NCBI RefSeq assembly: GCF_016863435.1
Contig: NZ_BOOW01000014.1
Coordinates: forward strand, 62,001-126,000
Reading direction: 5' to 3'
Source: Sinosporangium siamense
GTDB taxonomy: Bacteria; Actinomycetota; Actinomycetes; Streptosporangiales; Streptosporangiaceae
DNA: 64,000 nt
A program made the position numbers and the translations under genes. Shown piece after piece: positions 23,093 to 33,003 of this stretch. The first letter of the stretch is position 1, and every line of letters starts with the position of its first letter. The notes under the pieces were generated by a model, which was not told where the DNA came from, ran no database searches, and saw nothing but the letters and a program-made list of their open reading frames with translations.

Positions 23093-24271
23093 ATGTTGCG
23101 CTGGTTGACTGCAGGAGAGTCCCACGGCCCCGAGCTTGTCGCGATCCTCGAAGGGCTGCCCGCCGGGGTGGAGTTGACCACGGCCGACATCGTCGAGGCC
23201 CTGCGTCGCCGCAGACTCGGCTATGGCCGGGGTGGTCGCATGAAGTTCGAGCAGGATGTGGTGACGATCGTCGGCGGCGTGCGCCACGGCCGGACCCTGG
23301 GGGCGCCCGTCGCGATCCGCGTGGGCAACACCGAGTGGCCCAAGTGGGAAAACGTCATGGCGGCCGACCCCGTCGACCCGGCGCTGCTGGAGGGCCTGGC
23401 CCGCAACGCGCCGCTGTCGCGGCCGCGGCCGGGCCACGCCGACCTCGCCGGCATGCAGAAATATGGCTTTGACGACGCCCGTCCCGTGCTCGACCGGGCG
23501 AGCGCCCGCGAGACCGCGGCCCGCGTCGCGCTCGGGCAGGTCGCGCGCAACTATCTCAAGCAGGCCCTCGGCGTCGAGATCGTCAGCCACGTGGTCTCCA
23601 TCGGCACCGCCGCGGCCCCCGCCGGGACGCTGCCCCGCCCCGAGGACCAGGCCGCCGTCGACGACGACCCGGTGCGCTGCTTCGACCCCGAGGCCAGCGC
23701 CGCGATGGTCGCCGAGATCGACCTCGCCCGCAAGGAGAGTGACACGATCGGCGGAGTCGTCGAGGTGCTCGCCTACGGACTCCCGCCCGGCCTCGGCAGC
23801 TATGTGCACTGGGACCGCCGCCTCGACTCCCGCCTCGCCGCGGCGCTCATGGGCATCCAGGCGATCAAGGGCGTGGGGGTCGGCGACGGCTTCGAGACGG
23901 CCCGCCGCCGCGGCTCGGTCGCTCACGACGAGATCGTCGGCTCCCTCGACAACGTCGAGCGGGTCACCAACCGCGCCGGAGGCATCGAGGGCGGCATGAG
24001 CAACGGCGAGGTCCTGCGTGTGCAGGCCGCGATGAAGCCGATCTCCACCGTGCCGCGGGCCCTGTCGACCATCGACGTCAGGACCGGCGAGCCCGCCAAG
24101 GCCATCCACCAGCGCAGCGACGTGTGCGCGGTGCCCGCCGCCGGCATCGTCGCCGAGGCCATGGTGGCGCTGGTGATCGCCAACGCCGCGGCGGAGAAGT
24201 TCGGCGGCGACTCCGTCGAGGAGACCGCCCGCAACCTCGCGGGTTACATGTCCTCCCTGGTGGTCAAATGA
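23093..24271 (+). CDS. aroC: Chorismate synthase
   Basis: 392 residues, full length. Converts 5-enolpyruvylshikimate 3-phosphate to chorismate using reduced FMN, the last step of the shikimate pathway. The start [25 protein letters not shown] is the family signature (GESHG; split here for the FMN site), with [32 protein letters not shown] and [11 protein letters not shown] in order. ATG at 23093 gives the standard N-terminus. aroK starts inside its stop codon (ATGA overlap at 24268), so the two are translationally coupled. Confidence 0.97.
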   Translation: MLRWLTAGESHGPELVAILEGLPAGVELTTADIVEALRRRRLGYGRGGRMKFEQDVVTIVGGVRHGRTLGAPVAIRVGNTEWPKWENVMAADPVDPALLEGLARNAPLSRPRPGHADLAGMQKYGFDDARPVLDRASARETAARVALGQVARNYLKQALGVEIVSHVVSIGTAAAPAGTLPRPEDQAAVDDDPVRCFDPEASAAMVAEIDLARKESDTIGGVVEVLAYGLPPGLGSYVHWDRRLDSRLAAALMGIQAIKGVGVGDGFETARRRGSVAHDEIVGSLDNVERVTNRAGGIEGGMSNGEVLRVQAAMKPISTVPRALSTIDVRTGEPAKAIHQRSDVCAVPAAGIVAEAMVALVIANAAAEKFGGDSVEETARNLAGYMSSLVVK

Positions 24272-24786
24272 CCGCCCCGAAGGCGGTGCTGATCGGGCCG
24301 CCCGGCTCCGGCAAGTCGACCGTGGGCCGGCTCCTGGCCGACCGGCTCGGCACGGGCTTCCGCGACACCGACTCCGACGTAGAGGCGACGGCGGGCAAGC
24401 CCGTGCCCGACATCTTCGTCGAGGACGGCGAGGAGCGGTTCCGCGACCTTGAGGCCGACGCCGTGCGGCTCGCCCTCGCCGAGCACGACGGTGTGCTGTC
24501 CCTGGGCGGCGGCGCCGTGCTGCGCCCCGAGACCCGCGAGCTGCTCGCCGGCCACACGGTGATCTACCTTGAGGTGCCCCTCGACGACGCGGTCAAGCGC
24601 GTCGGCCTCGCCCAGGCCCGGCCGCTGCTCGTGCTCAACCCGCGCAGCCGCATGCGCGCTCTGATGGCCGAGCGCAAACCCATCTACGAGAGCCTCGCGA
24701 CCCTCCAGGTCCCCACCGGCGGCCGTGAGGCCGCCGAGGTGGCCGAGTCCATCGCCGAGTCCATCGCGAAGGGGGAGGACGGGTGA
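24268..24786 (+). CDS. aroK: Shikimate kinase
   Basis: 172 residues, normal length. Phosphorylates shikimate with ATP in the cytoplasm. Motifs: P-loop [16 protein letters not shown], shikimate-binding DTDSDVE and RFRDLEADA, and LSLGGGAVL. The lid region has QARPLLVL (the conserved lid Arg). ATG at 24268 overlaps the aroC stop by four bases. It is followed by a 100-bp spacer with no gene before aroB. Confidence 0.95.
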   Translation: MTAPKAVLIGPPGSGKSTVGRLLADRLGTGFRDTDSDVEATAGKPVPDIFVEDGEERFRDLEADAVRLALAEHDGVLSLGGGAVLRPETRELLAGHTVIYLEVPLDDAVKRVGLAQARPLLVLNPRSRMRALMAERKPIYESLATLQVPTGGREAAEVAESIAESIAKGEDG

Positions 24787-24886
24787 CGCTCCCGACGAGC
24801 CACGGCGCGGCGAAGCCGCCGGCCATGGCGTCGATCGCCCGTGACACGGCTCCGCCGTACCCGACGACTGGCAAGGAGGGCGGCCG

Positions 24887-25966
24887 GTGACCGCGACCCG
24901 CATCACGGTCAAGGGGGACGCTCCGTACGACGTGGTCGTCGGCACCGGCGTCCTCGGCGAGTTGCCCGGGCTCATCGGCGCCGGGGCGCGCACCGTCGCG
25001 GTGATCCACCCCGAGACCCTGCCCGAGATCGCGCGTCCGGTGTGCGGGGCGCTGGCGGCGGCGGGGTTCGCCGTCGTGCCGCTGCCCGTGCCCGACGGTG
25101 AGCGGGCCAAGACCGTCGAGGTCTCCGGTGATCTGTGGTCGGCGCTCGGCCGCCACGGACTCACCCGCTCCGACGCCGTCGTCGGGGTCGGCGGCGGCGC
25201 GACCACCGACCTCGCGGGCTTCATCGCGGCGACCTGGCTGCGTGGCGTCAAGGTCGTGCAGGTGCCGACGACCCTGCTCGCCATGGTCGACGCGGCGGTC
25301 GGCGGCAAGACCGGCATCAACACGCCCGAGGGCAAGAACCTCGTCGGCTGCTTCTATCCGCCCGCCGGTGTCCTGTGCGACCTCGCCACCCTGGTCAGTG
25401 TGCCGCGTGAAGACTACGTCGCCGGGCTTGCCGAGATCGTCAAGGGCGGTTTCATCGCCGACCCCGCCATCCTGGCCCTGATCGAGGAGGACCCGGCAGG
25501 CGCCCGCCACCCCGAGGGGGTGCACACCCGCGAGCTCATCGAGCGCAAGATCCAGGTCAAGGCCGACGTCGTCGGCGCCGACCTGCGGGAGTCGGGGCTG
25601 CGGGAGATCCTCAACTACGGCCACACGCTGGCCCACGCGATCGAGCGCGTCGAGCACTACACCATGCGCCACGGCGAGGCCGTCGCCATCGGCATGGTGT
25701 TCGCCGCCGCCCTGTCCGAGCTCTCCGGCCACGCCGGCCCCGGGCTCGTCGACCGCACCCGCGCCATCCTCACCTCGGTGGGGCTGCCGACGTCCTACCG
25801 CGCGGACGCGTTCCCCGCGCTGGTCGAGCACATGAGCGTCGACAAGAAGAACCGCGGCGCCACTCGCCGGTTCGTGGTCCTCGACGACGTGGCACGTCCC
25901 GCACGGCTGGAGAACCCGTCCGAGGAGCTGCTCGCCGCCGCCTACCGCGAGGTCCGCCGTGCCTGA
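24887..25966 (+). CDS. aroB: 3-Dehydroquinate synthase
   Basis: 359 residues. Makes 3-dehydroquinate from DAHP using NAD and a divalent metal. NAD site: VGVGGGATTDLAGFIAATW; then VPTTLLAMVDAAVGGKTGIN, EIVKGGFI, and the metal-ligand region LNYGHTLAHAIE and RHGEAVAIGM. The GTG at 24887 follows AAGGAGG at good spacing. It is the third gene of aroC-aroK-aroB-aroQ. Confidence 0.96.
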   Translation: MTATRITVKGDAPYDVVVGTGVLGELPGLIGAGARTVAVIHPETLPEIARPVCGALAAAGFAVVPLPVPDGERAKTVEVSGDLWSALGRHGLTRSDAVVGVGGGATTDLAGFIAATWLRGVKVVQVPTTLLAMVDAAVGGKTGINTPEGKNLVGCFYPPAGVLCDLATLVSVPREDYVAGLAEIVKGGFIADPAILALIEEDPAGARHPEGVHTRELIERKIQVKADVVGADLRESGLREILNYGHTLAHAIERVEHYTMRHGEAVAIGMVFAAALSELSGHAGPGLVDRTRAILTSVGLPTSYRADAFPALVEHMSVDKKNRGATRRFVVLDDVARPARLENPSEELLAAAYREVRRA

Positions 25967-25996
25967 CCCTCGCCTGTCCCGTCTTGAGGTCGCCCG

Positions 25997-26431
25997 ATGA
26001 CACACGTACTCGTGCTCAACGGCCCCAACCTGGGCCGCCTCGGCATCCGCGAACCCGATGTCTACGGCGCCCAGACCTTCGAGGACCTCGCCGAGCTGTG
26101 CCGTGAGACCGGCCGCGAACTCGGCCTGTCCGTCGAGGTGCGGCAGACCGACTCCGAGGCCGAACTCATCTCGTGGCTGCACGAGGCCGCCGACGGGCGC
26201 ATCCCCGTGGTGCTCAACCCTGCCGCGTTCACCCACTACTCCTACGCCGTGCGCGACGCCATCGCCCAGCGCACCGCGCCGCTGGTCGAGGTGCACATCT
26301 CCAATCCGGCGGCCCGCGAGGAGTTCCGGCACACCTCGGTCGTGGCCGCGGTCGCCACGGGCACGATCGCGGGGTTCGGGCTTCAGTCTTATGTCTTGGG
26401 CCTGCGGGCGATCGCGGGCGCCAAGGAGTAA
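25997..26431 (+). CDS. aroQ: 3-Dehydroquinate dehydratase, type II
   Basis: 144 residues. Dehydrates 3-dehydroquinate to 3-dehydroshikimate. [18 protein letters not shown] carries the active-site Arg and Tyr; [16 protein letters not shown] and [18 protein letters not shown] hold the catalytic His and substrate-binding residues. Type II enzymes form dodecamers. ATG at 25997, 30 bp after aroB. This is the last gene of the shikimate group; the gap 26432-26703 carries GC-rich sequence with scattered copies of GGTACGGC but no gene. Confidence 0.95.
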   Translation: MTHVLVLNGPNLGRLGIREPDVYGAQTFEDLAELCRETGRELGLSVEVRQTDSEAELISWLHEAADGRIPVVLNPAAFTHYSYAVRDAIAQRTAPLVEVHISNPAAREEFRHTSVVAAVATGTIAGFGLQSYVLGLRAIAGAKE

Positions 26432-26703
26432 GGGCTCCCGGCCGGTGGAGACTCGGAGCCGCCCGGTACGGCGGCGCGGGCTTTCGCCGGGTTCGGGCTC
26501 TTTGGGCCGTCGCGGGGGAGTAAGCGCGCCCGGTGTCCCGCGCTGTGGTCGGAAGGGCCGTCCGGTACGGCACCGCATCCTTGGCTCGGCATACTGAGGC
26601 CGGGGGCGGTCGAGGTGTCCGGTGGGATCTAGGGCAGCATGGATGCCGCCTGCGCGGGTGCGCACGGTGTGGCTTGACGGCTCAGCGCCATAGGGGGAAG
26701 CAA

Positions 26704-27513
26704 GTGAGCGACGACGACGCGACGGGGGACACGGCGACGAAGCCCGGTGACGACCGAGGTGCGACTTACGCTTCATTCGTAGCCATCGGCGACAGCTTCA
26801 CCGAAGGGCTCAGCGACCTCGCCCCGGACGGGACCTTCCGCGGCTGGGCCGACCTCGTAGCCGAGCACCTCGCAGCACTGACCCCCGGCTTCCGCTACGC
26901 GAACCTCGCCATCCGCGGCAAAGTCCTCGACCAGGTGCTTGAGGAGCAGGTGCCGAGCGCCGTAGCCATGGGCCCCGCCCTGATCAGCCTCTGTGCCGGC
27001 AACAACGACCTCCTCCGCCCGAACGGCGACCCCGACGCCCTGGCCAAACGCCTCGCCAAAGGCATCCGCGAACTACGCGCGACCGGCGCCGAGGTGCTCC
27101 TGTTCACCGGCGTCGACCCCCGGGACAGCCCGGTCATCCGCCACGCCCGAGGCCGGTTCGCCACCTACTACCTGCACATCAGATCCCTCGCCGACCTGTA
27201 CGGCTGCCGCCTGGTCGACCTGTGGTCCATGCAGGGCCTCCGCGACTGGCGAGCCTGGAACCCCGACCGCCTGCACCTCAACGAGACAGGCCACCGCCTG
27301 GTCGCCGCCAAGGTCCTCACCGCCCTGGACGTGCCGGACGCCGGCGAATGGCACAAAACCTGGCCCCTCCCCACCGCCCCCACCGCCAGCCGTACGGAAA
27401 ACGCCCGCTGGGCCCGCGAACACCTTCTCCCCTGGCTGGGCCGCCGCCTCCGCGGCACCTCCTCCGGCGACGGCCTCCCCCCCAAACGCCCCAACCTGAC
27501 CGAGTGGCCCTAG
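26704..27513 (+). CDS. SGNH/GDSL hydrolase
   Basis: 269 residues. Block I FVAIGDSFTEG with the nucleophile Ser, block III CAGNNDLL, and block V DRLHLNETGHRL with the Asp/His pair are all present, so a Ser-based esterase or lipase is expected. No signal peptide is seen, suggesting a cytoplasmic enzyme. The GTG at 26704 has GGGGGAAG just upstream. Members of this actinobacterial group are often about 260-270 residues and uncharacterised. It is followed by 1.2 kb of non-coding repeats. Confidence 0.85.
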   Translation: MSDDDATGDTATKPGDDRGATYASFVAIGDSFTEGLSDLAPDGTFRGWADLVAEHLAALTPGFRYANLAIRGKVLDQVLEEQVPSAVAMGPALISLCAGNNDLLRPNGDPDALAKRLAKGIRELRATGAEVLLFTGVDPRDSPVIRHARGRFATYYLHIRSLADLYGCRLVDLWSMQGLRDWRAWNPDRLHLNETGHRLVAAKVLTALDVPDAGEWHKTWPLPTAPTASRTENARWAREHLLPWLGRRLRGTSSGDGLPPKRPNLTEWP

Positions 27514-27607
27514 GCCCCACCACCCCCTGGGGACAAACCATCGCGCGGCAGGGCTCGGCTCACCCGGTCCCCGCCGGGCATTGAGCAGCGCGACCTTCCC
27601 CCGTTAG

Positions 27608-27905
27608 ACCGCAATGTCGGACTTGACCGGCCTGCCGTGGCTGCGGGTATGCCCGCCCTGTCACCCGTATCCCGCGCCAGAGCGCGAGCCCGGACCCGAC
27701 CGGCCCGCCGGGACCAGAGGTGTGCCTGCCCTGTCACCCGTATCCCGCGCCAGACCGCGGGCCCGGACCCGGTCGGCCCGCCGGGACCAGAGGTGTGCCT
27801 GCCCTGTCACCCGCATCCCGCGCCAGACCGCGATGCCGGACTTGACCGGCCCGCCAGAGTCACAGGGATGCCGCCTTGTCATCTGCGCCCCGCGCCACCA
27901 CGGCG
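27608..27905. repeat. Tandem repeat, 73-bp unit, about four copies
   Basis: TCACCCGTATCCCGCGCCAG begins at 27661, recurs at 27734 and 27807, and a degenerate copy lies at 27879, giving a 73/72-bp period. Units are about 90% alike in the middle and fade at the edges. The repeats are part of the gene-free stretch 27514-28696. The period equals that of the repeats at 18512, but sequence likeness between the two is weak. Confidence 0.7.
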
Positions 27906-28402
27906 TGCCGTATGTGTCCGAGTGTGACCGGTGCACTCGTCCGCCCCATCCGCAATCACCCCGCCGCTGCGAGCATCCTGCGCCAGTCGCCCACCTGGGA
28001 AGGGGAGAGCCTGGCCGCATCCGCAGCGGCGGCGCCCACATGGCCATCGTGAGCCTGTGTGGGCGAGGGAGATGACCACGTTCCACGACCGTCGGCGACC
28101 GCACTCACCTGGCTTTTAGGGATGCTTCGGCCGATGAGCAGGGCGGGATGCTGCGCAGGTTGCCGGGCTCGGGCCGTCGTCCAGCGGACGTGGGCTTCGA
28201 CGGGGGTGGCGTTGTATCGCAAGGCCGGCGCGCACGGCCTCGTCCTGACGAGCCGCGTGTCTCGGCGAAGCGGACGTCGGCGGCGGAGGGTCCGGCCACG
28301 GTGGGGGAGGCCGTCGCGCCGGGCAGTGCCGTACGGCTGTCGCCGCCGGGGCGGGCGGGTGCACCTGACACGTCGGTCGTGAAGGCAGGTAAGGAGAGCC
28401 TC

Positions 28403-28572
28403 GTACGGCGAAGCCATCACCCCAGGGCATATCGCGATATGTCGCCCGGCGGTGGCCGACTTGGGATCGGGCACGTGTAACCGCCCTGTACGGCGAAGCC
28501 ATCTCGCCGGGGGCTTCTTACGACATGTCGCCCGGTGGTGCCCGGTTGGAATCGGGTACCTGTGAGCCGGCA
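28403..28572. repeat. Tandem repeat, 85-bp unit, two copies, plus dispersed GTACGGCGAAGCC
   Basis: GTACGGCGAAGCCATC starts copies at 28403 and 28488; both continue into ATGTCGCCCGG and GAATCGGGTACCTGTGA-like sequence. The core GTACGGCGAAGCC recurs 2.3 kb away at about 30807. Between 28600 and 28690 shorter units with GGCTCTGCCGTA follow. No coding potential was credible in the gap, where open frames are repeat-derived. Confidence 0.6.
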
Positions 28573-28696
28573 ACGCGCCGGAAGCCACAGCCGCGTGGCC
28601 GGGCTCTGCCGTATCGCCTCCTGGGGAGCCACGCCAGGTGGCCCGGCTCTGCCGTACGGAGCCACGGCCACGTGGCAGGGCTTTGCCGTATGGCCC

Positions 28697-30712
28697 CTAG
28701 GAGTCGCGGAGGCGTTTGAGGGCGGCGCGGGCCACGTCGGGGTTGGAGGTGGTCCAGTAGGGCGGGAGGGAGTCGCGGAGGAAGCCCGAGTAGCGGGCAG
28801 TGGCCAGGCGGGGGTCCAGGACGGCGATGACGCCCTTGTCGGCTTGGGAGCGCAGCAACCGGCCGGTGCCCTGGGCCAGGAGGAGGGCGGCGTGGGTGGC
28901 GGCGACGGTCATGAAGCCGTTGCCGCCCTTTTCCGCGACGTGGCGCTGGCGGGCCGAGGTGAGGGGGTCGTCGGGGCGGGGGAACGGAATGCGGTCGATG
29001 ATCACGAGGCGGAGCGACGGGCCGGGCACGTCGACCCCCTGCCAGAGGGACAGGGTGCCGAACAGGCAGGTCTTCTCGTCGTCGGCGAACTCGTTGATGA
29101 GCTGGGACGTCGAGTCGTCGCCCTGGCACAGCAGCGGGAAGGGGAGGCGGTCGCGGAGTGCGTCGGTGGCGGCGCGGGCGGCGCGCATGGAGGAGAACAG
29201 GCCGAGGGTGCGCCCGCCGGTGGCCTCGACGAGCTCGGCGATCTCGTCGAGATAGGCGGCGGGCAGGCCGTCGCGGCCGGGCTGGGGCAGGTGCTTGGCG
29301 ATGTAGAGGATGCCGCTGCGGGCGTGGTCGAAGGGGGAGCCCACGTCGAGGCCGGACCAGTGGCCGTCGGGCAGGCCCCACTGCCGGGCGAGGCCGTCGA
29401 AGGAGCCGCCGAGGGCGAGGGTGGCGGAGGTGAGCACCACGGTGCGGTCGCCGAAGAGCTTGTCGCGGAGCATGCCGCCGACGGTCAGCGGGGCGACTCG
29501 GAGGGTGGGGGGCCGCCGGTCGGTCGAGGGCTCCAGCCACACGACGTCGGCGCGGTCGACCTCCGAGGCGTGGCCGAACGCCTCCAGCATGCGCACCGCG
29601 GTGTCGTGCACCTCGTCGAGGGCGCTGAAGGCGAGCTTGCGCGCGGCGGCGGAGTCGGGCTTGTCCTTGTCGGCGCCGCGCGGCCCGAGCGCGGTGACGC
29701 ACGCCCTGGAGGCGTCGCGCACCAGGGCGAGGGTCTGCCCGAGGACCTCGGGCAGCTCGTCGAGGCGGCCGGGCGGGGCGGCGGCGAGCAGCGCCTTGAG
29801 GTCTTCGCCGGCCTCGGTGAGGCGGTCGGCGACGGCTTGCTCGACGAGGCGGCCGACGCGGCGGGCGGCGAGGGACACGGTGGACTCGGACAACTCGTCG
29901 GTGACGACGGAGGTGACCCGGTCGACGAGCTCGTGGGCCTCGTCGACGACGACCACGCCGTGCTCGGGCAGCAGCGGGAACTCCTCCATGGCGTCGATGG
30001 CGAGCAGCGCGTGGTTGGTGACCACGATGTCGGACTCGCCGGCGCGCTGCCTGGCGAGTTCGGCGAAACACTCCTCCCCGCTGGGGCAGCGCTGGGCGCC
30101 GAGGCATTCCCTGGCGCTGACGGAGAACTGCCGCCACACCTGCTCACTGACGCCGGGCACCAGCTCGTCGCGGTCTCCGGTCTCGGTCGTGTCGGCCCAG
30201 TCGTTGACGCGCTGCACCATGCGCCCTTGGGCGCTCGTCTCACCGGGGTCGAACAGCTGGTCGGGCTGGTCCTCGGGGAACCCCTCGGCCATCTTGTGGC
30301 GGCACAGGTAGTTGCGCCGGCCTTTGAGGATGGCGAAGGAGATCTCGCGCGGGAGGTGCCCGTCCAGGGCGCCGGCGAGGCGCGGCAGGTCGCGGTCGAT
30401 GAGCTGCCGCTGGAGCGCGATGGTCGCCGTGGAGATCACGACGGCTTCGCTTTTGCCCACCGCGTGGCGGACGGAGGGCACGAGGTAGGCGAGCGACTTG
30501 CCGGTGCCGGTGCCCGCCTGGACGGCGAGGTGCCGGTCGTCGTCGAGCGCCTGGGTGACCGACTCGGCCATGGCGATCTGGCCGGGCCTGCTGCTGCCGC
30601 CGAGAGCCTCGACGGCGGCGTGGAGCAGCTCGTCGACGGGCGGGAGGGCAACGGTCTCGGGCTGGTCTGAGGACGTCGCGTCGACGGAAATCTGCTCGGG
30701 CACGACAGCCAA
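28697..30712 (-). CDS. dinG: ATP-dependent helicase, DinG/XPD-like with iron-sulfur cysteines
   Basis: 671 residues. Superfamily 2 helicase motifs: AVQAGTGTGKSLAYLVP (Walker A), VVVVDEAHELVD (DEAH box), and late motifs LFSSMRAAR, LWQGVDVPG and AQGTGRLLRS. Between motifs Ia and II, cysteines in NYLCRHK, ECLGAQRCPSGEEC match the 4Fe-4S cluster of XPD/DinG enzymes, which unwind DNA 5' to 3' and resolve D-loops, R-loops or G-quadruplexes. The start is a TTG at 30712 with GGGGG five bases upstream; GTG at 30703 is possible. The gene stands alone between two repeat-rich or empty stretches. DinG-type paralogues are common, so a specific housekeeping role is uncertain. Confidence 0.88.
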   Translation of the reverse strand: MAVVPEQISVDATSSDQPETVALPPVDELLHAAVEALGGSSRPGQIAMAESVTQALDDDRHLAVQAGTGTGKSLAYLVPSVRHAVGKSEAVVISTATIALQRQLIDRDLPRLAGALDGHLPREISFAILKGRRNYLCRHKMAEGFPEDQPDQLFDPGETSAQGRMVQRVNDWADTTETGDRDELVPGVSEQVWRQFSVSARECLGAQRCPSGEECFAELARQRAGESDIVVTNHALLAIDAMEEFPLLPEHGVVVVDEAHELVDRVTSVVTDELSESTVSLAARRVGRLVEQAVADRLTEAGEDLKALLAAAPPGRLDELPEVLGQTLALVRDASRACVTALGPRGADKDKPDSAAARKLAFSALDEVHDTAVRMLEAFGHASEVDRADVVWLEPSTDRRPPTLRVAPLTVGGMLRDKLFGDRTVVLTSATLALGGSFDGLARQWGLPDGHWSGLDVGSPFDHARSGILYIAKHLPQPGRDGLPAAYLDEIAELVEATGGRTLGLFSSMRAARAATDALRDRLPFPLLCQGDDSTSQLINEFADDEKTCLFGTLSLWQGVDVPGPSLRLVIIDRIPFPRPDDPLTSARQRHVAEKGGNGFMTVAATHAALLLAQGTGRLLRSQADKGVIAVLDPRLATARYSGFLRDSLPPYWTTSNPDVARAALKRLRDS

Positions 30713-31466
30713 CGGTACCCCCTTCCCGAGCCCTCCGGGGCCCGCTCACGGAGTCCTGTGGGGAGGGCATATGCGGCTTTCCGGAACCGGATGGTATTGC
30801 CGCCCCGTACGGCGAAGCCTCCTGAGCCAGAGGTCGGGAAAAGCGTGGGAATTCACCCGATGGCGGTGGTTGGGAGGAGGGATCAACCGGAGGCCATTCC
30901 CGCCCCCGGTGCCGGCCGGGAAAAGCAGCTGGGCTCTTCCTTTTCGAGGAAGTAGAGCTGGTTGTGGGCGTTCCCTCTTGCGCGTATGTGATCCGGAGGT
31001 CGACGTGATCCTTCCCGTGCGGAAAGCAGCGCCGACGGGGGCTGTGAAACGTGTGGCACGACAAATAAGTTCAATGTAAAACGTGATGGAATGCCGGACT
31101 TGTAGAAATCCGTGCCCTGGCCGATCCGGCACCTCCTCTCGGCGGCGTGGTGTTCGCCTGCCGCCCGGGGCCGGAGCGAGGGGGCCGGGTCTGTGGAAAA
31201 CTGCTTCGGGTGCGGCGGCCGGTCGCACTCCTCCCCGGGCCCTGCCGGAGCCCGCGCGGGAGGCCTTGGATGGACGCATACCGGCATTCCGGAACCGGAG
31301 GGCGATGTCGCGTGGCAGACTGGCGGTGCCGTCTCTGCGGGCCGGGCGGAATGGTCAACGACGATCTTCCCTTCGTGGTTGCGCAGGGGATCGGGATGGG
31401 GCTGGTTAGTCCGGTCGGTAGGGTTCTCCGGGGTCGAGTGGACGAATAAAGGCTGGTTAAAGCACT
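30713..31466. other. Gene-free stretch between helicase and disordered protein
   Basis: 754 bp without a credible gene. TTCCGGAACCGGA occurs at about 30777 and again near 31287, each after a CATA sequence, as a dispersed repeat. The GTACGGCGAAGCC repeat core is at about 30807. An AT-rich run near 31060-31085 may be a promoter. Nothing else was recognised. Confidence 0.4.
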
Positions 31467-32888
31467 ATGTCTGCCATGTCGGAAGTTGTCCCGTTGCCAT
31501 CGTTCGGTGAGGTGTTCTTCGACGCGCGAGGTCAGGAGCGTGTGCTCCGGGTGACCTGGCACGAAGGCACGCTGGTGCTCAGCCTGTGGCGAGGCGAGAT
31601 GTGCACCGCGAGCTTCCGCATGCCGCTGGAGGACGTCGACCGCCTGCTCGACACGCTCGACGAGGGCTATGCCGAGGTCGCCGGCGTGCCGCCCGAGGAG
31701 GAGCAGGGCGACGACGGCTACGGCGACTCGGGCGGCGGATATCCCGGCACCGGGCAATATGTGCGGCCGGAGAACCTCCAGGTGGGCCACTACGACGCCG
31801 AGACCCAGGTCGCCCCGGCCGTCGAGGAGCGCTCCGCGCCCACGGTCGGCCCCAACGACGTGCTGGTGGCCAGGGGTGCGCCGGGCCAGAAGGACCGCCT
31901 GGTGGCGTCCTACGCCGGCCAGGGCGGCGGCGACGTCGTGCCCAGGGAGAACATGATCGTCGGCGACGCCTTGCCATACGGAGCGGGCCAGGGCCCCGGC
32001 GACTCCGAGCCCCTTTACCAGATGCCGGGCGGGCCCTTCAGGTCCCCGGCCGCGAACGCCCCGCCGCGCACCGACCCCCACGGTTTCGCCGCCCAGCCCG
32101 CGGCGCAGCCCGCCCACGCGGCGCACGGCGCCGACGCGACCCCCGGCTACGGCGCCCAGTCCCACCTCGACGGCCCCTACGGCGGGCAGCGGCCCGACGG
32201 GCCCGAGCAATACGGCATGCCCCCGCAGCAGGGCGGTCCCGACCACTACGGCGGCGCCCAGTCCGACCCCTACGGCGCGCGGTCCGCCGAGCCCTACCCG
32301 CCCCGCGCGACCTTCCAGGAGCCGGCCGACCCGTTCACGGGCACGACCTACGGCACCCCGCGCGGCGGCGACCCCGCCGAGCACTACGGCCAGCAGCAGC
32401 ACTACGGCGGCGACCAGGCGTCCTACGGCAGGCGCCACCGGCCCGAGCAGGGTGACTCCTACGGGGCTTCGCAATACTCCGACGGCTATGGGCAGCAGCA
32501 GGGCGGCAACGCCTCCGATCCCTACGGCGTGCCCGGCGGGGCCTACCCGCAGGGGGGCCAGGGCGGCGGACAGGCATATGCCGGGCCGCTCGACCCGGCC
32601 GACCCCCTGGGCGGCCCACGAGGCCCGGGTGGCCCGGGGGCTCCCGGCGGGCAGGGTTATGTGCCGCCGGGCGTGGACCCGCAGCTTTCCCGGCCCTATG
32701 TGCACGACTCGATGTATACGACGGGTGAGCGCATGCGCCCTGACGGCGGCTACGACGAGCCGGGTTACGGCGGCGACCAGCATTACGACGACCAGGGATA
32801 CGGTCGCGGGCAATACGACGAGCGCGGCCCCGAAGCGCGCGGTGAGCGTGGCGAGCGCCGCCGGCGTGGGGAGCGCCGCGACTGGTGA
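31467..32888 (+). CDS. Tyr/Gly/Gln/Pro-rich disordered protein with small N-terminal domain
   Basis: 473 residues. Residues 1-75 look folded (FGEVFFDARGQERVLRVTW, then LVLSLWRGEMCTASFRMP), a small beta-rich domain conserved in actinomycetes. Residues 80-150 hold a YVRPENLQVGHYDAETQ linker and repeat-like segments (NDVLVARGAPG, ENMIVGD). From about 170 to the end the sequence is low complexity: Gly, Gln, Pro and regularly spaced Tyr-Gly or Tyr-Asp, ending in an Arg-rich tail (RGERGERRRRGERRD). There is no signal peptide or membrane helix. Spaced aromatics plus an Arg-rich end are the features of proteins that condense by phase separation; that is inference. A clean hairpin terminator follows. 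Function unknown. Confidence 0.75.
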   Translation: MSAMSEVVPLPSFGEVFFDARGQERVLRVTWHEGTLVLSLWRGEMCTASFRMPLEDVDRLLDTLDEGYAEVAGVPPEEEQGDDGYGDSGGGYPGTGQYVRPENLQVGHYDAETQVAPAVEERSAPTVGPNDVLVARGAPGQKDRLVASYAGQGGGDVVPRENMIVGDALPYGAGQGPGDSEPLYQMPGGPFRSPAANAPPRTDPHGFAAQPAAQPAHAAHGADATPGYGAQSHLDGPYGGQRPDGPEQYGMPPQQGGPDHYGGAQSDPYGARSAEPYPPRATFQEPADPFTGTTYGTPRGGDPAEHYGQQQHYGGDQASYGRRHRPEQGDSYGASQYSDGYGQQQGGNASDPYGVPGGAYPQGGQGGGQAYAGPLDPADPLGGPRGPGGPGAPGGQGYVPPGVDPQLSRPYVHDSMYTTGERMRPDGGYDEPGYGGDQHYDDQGYGRGQYDERGPEARGERGERRRRGERRDW

Positions 32889-32891
32889 CCG

Positions 32892-32920
32892 GGCTTGCGC
32901 GACCCACGGCCGCGCAAGCC
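32892..32920 (+). terminator. Hairpin terminator after disordered protein
   Basis: GGCTTGCGCG (32892-32901) and CGCGCAAGCC (32911-32920) form a perfect 10-bp stem with a 9-base loop four bases after the stop codon, followed by TTACG. Confidence 0.7.
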
Positions 32921-33003
32921 TTACGCTGATCCCCGCGGTGTGGTGACGGCGGCTCCACCAAGCCCCCGCCGACTCGCGTCACCGGCGGAGGGGAAGTCCC
33001 GGC

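Noticed and set aside
27608-28670. Several 100-210-codon frames after the SGNH hydrolase gene
   Set aside because: They follow the tandem repeats and change frame with them; no protein-like pattern.
28535-30670. A long rightward open frame opposite the DinG-like helicase
   Set aside because: Gly/Glu/Val-rich shadow translation; the leftward frame carries all helicase and iron-sulfur motifs.
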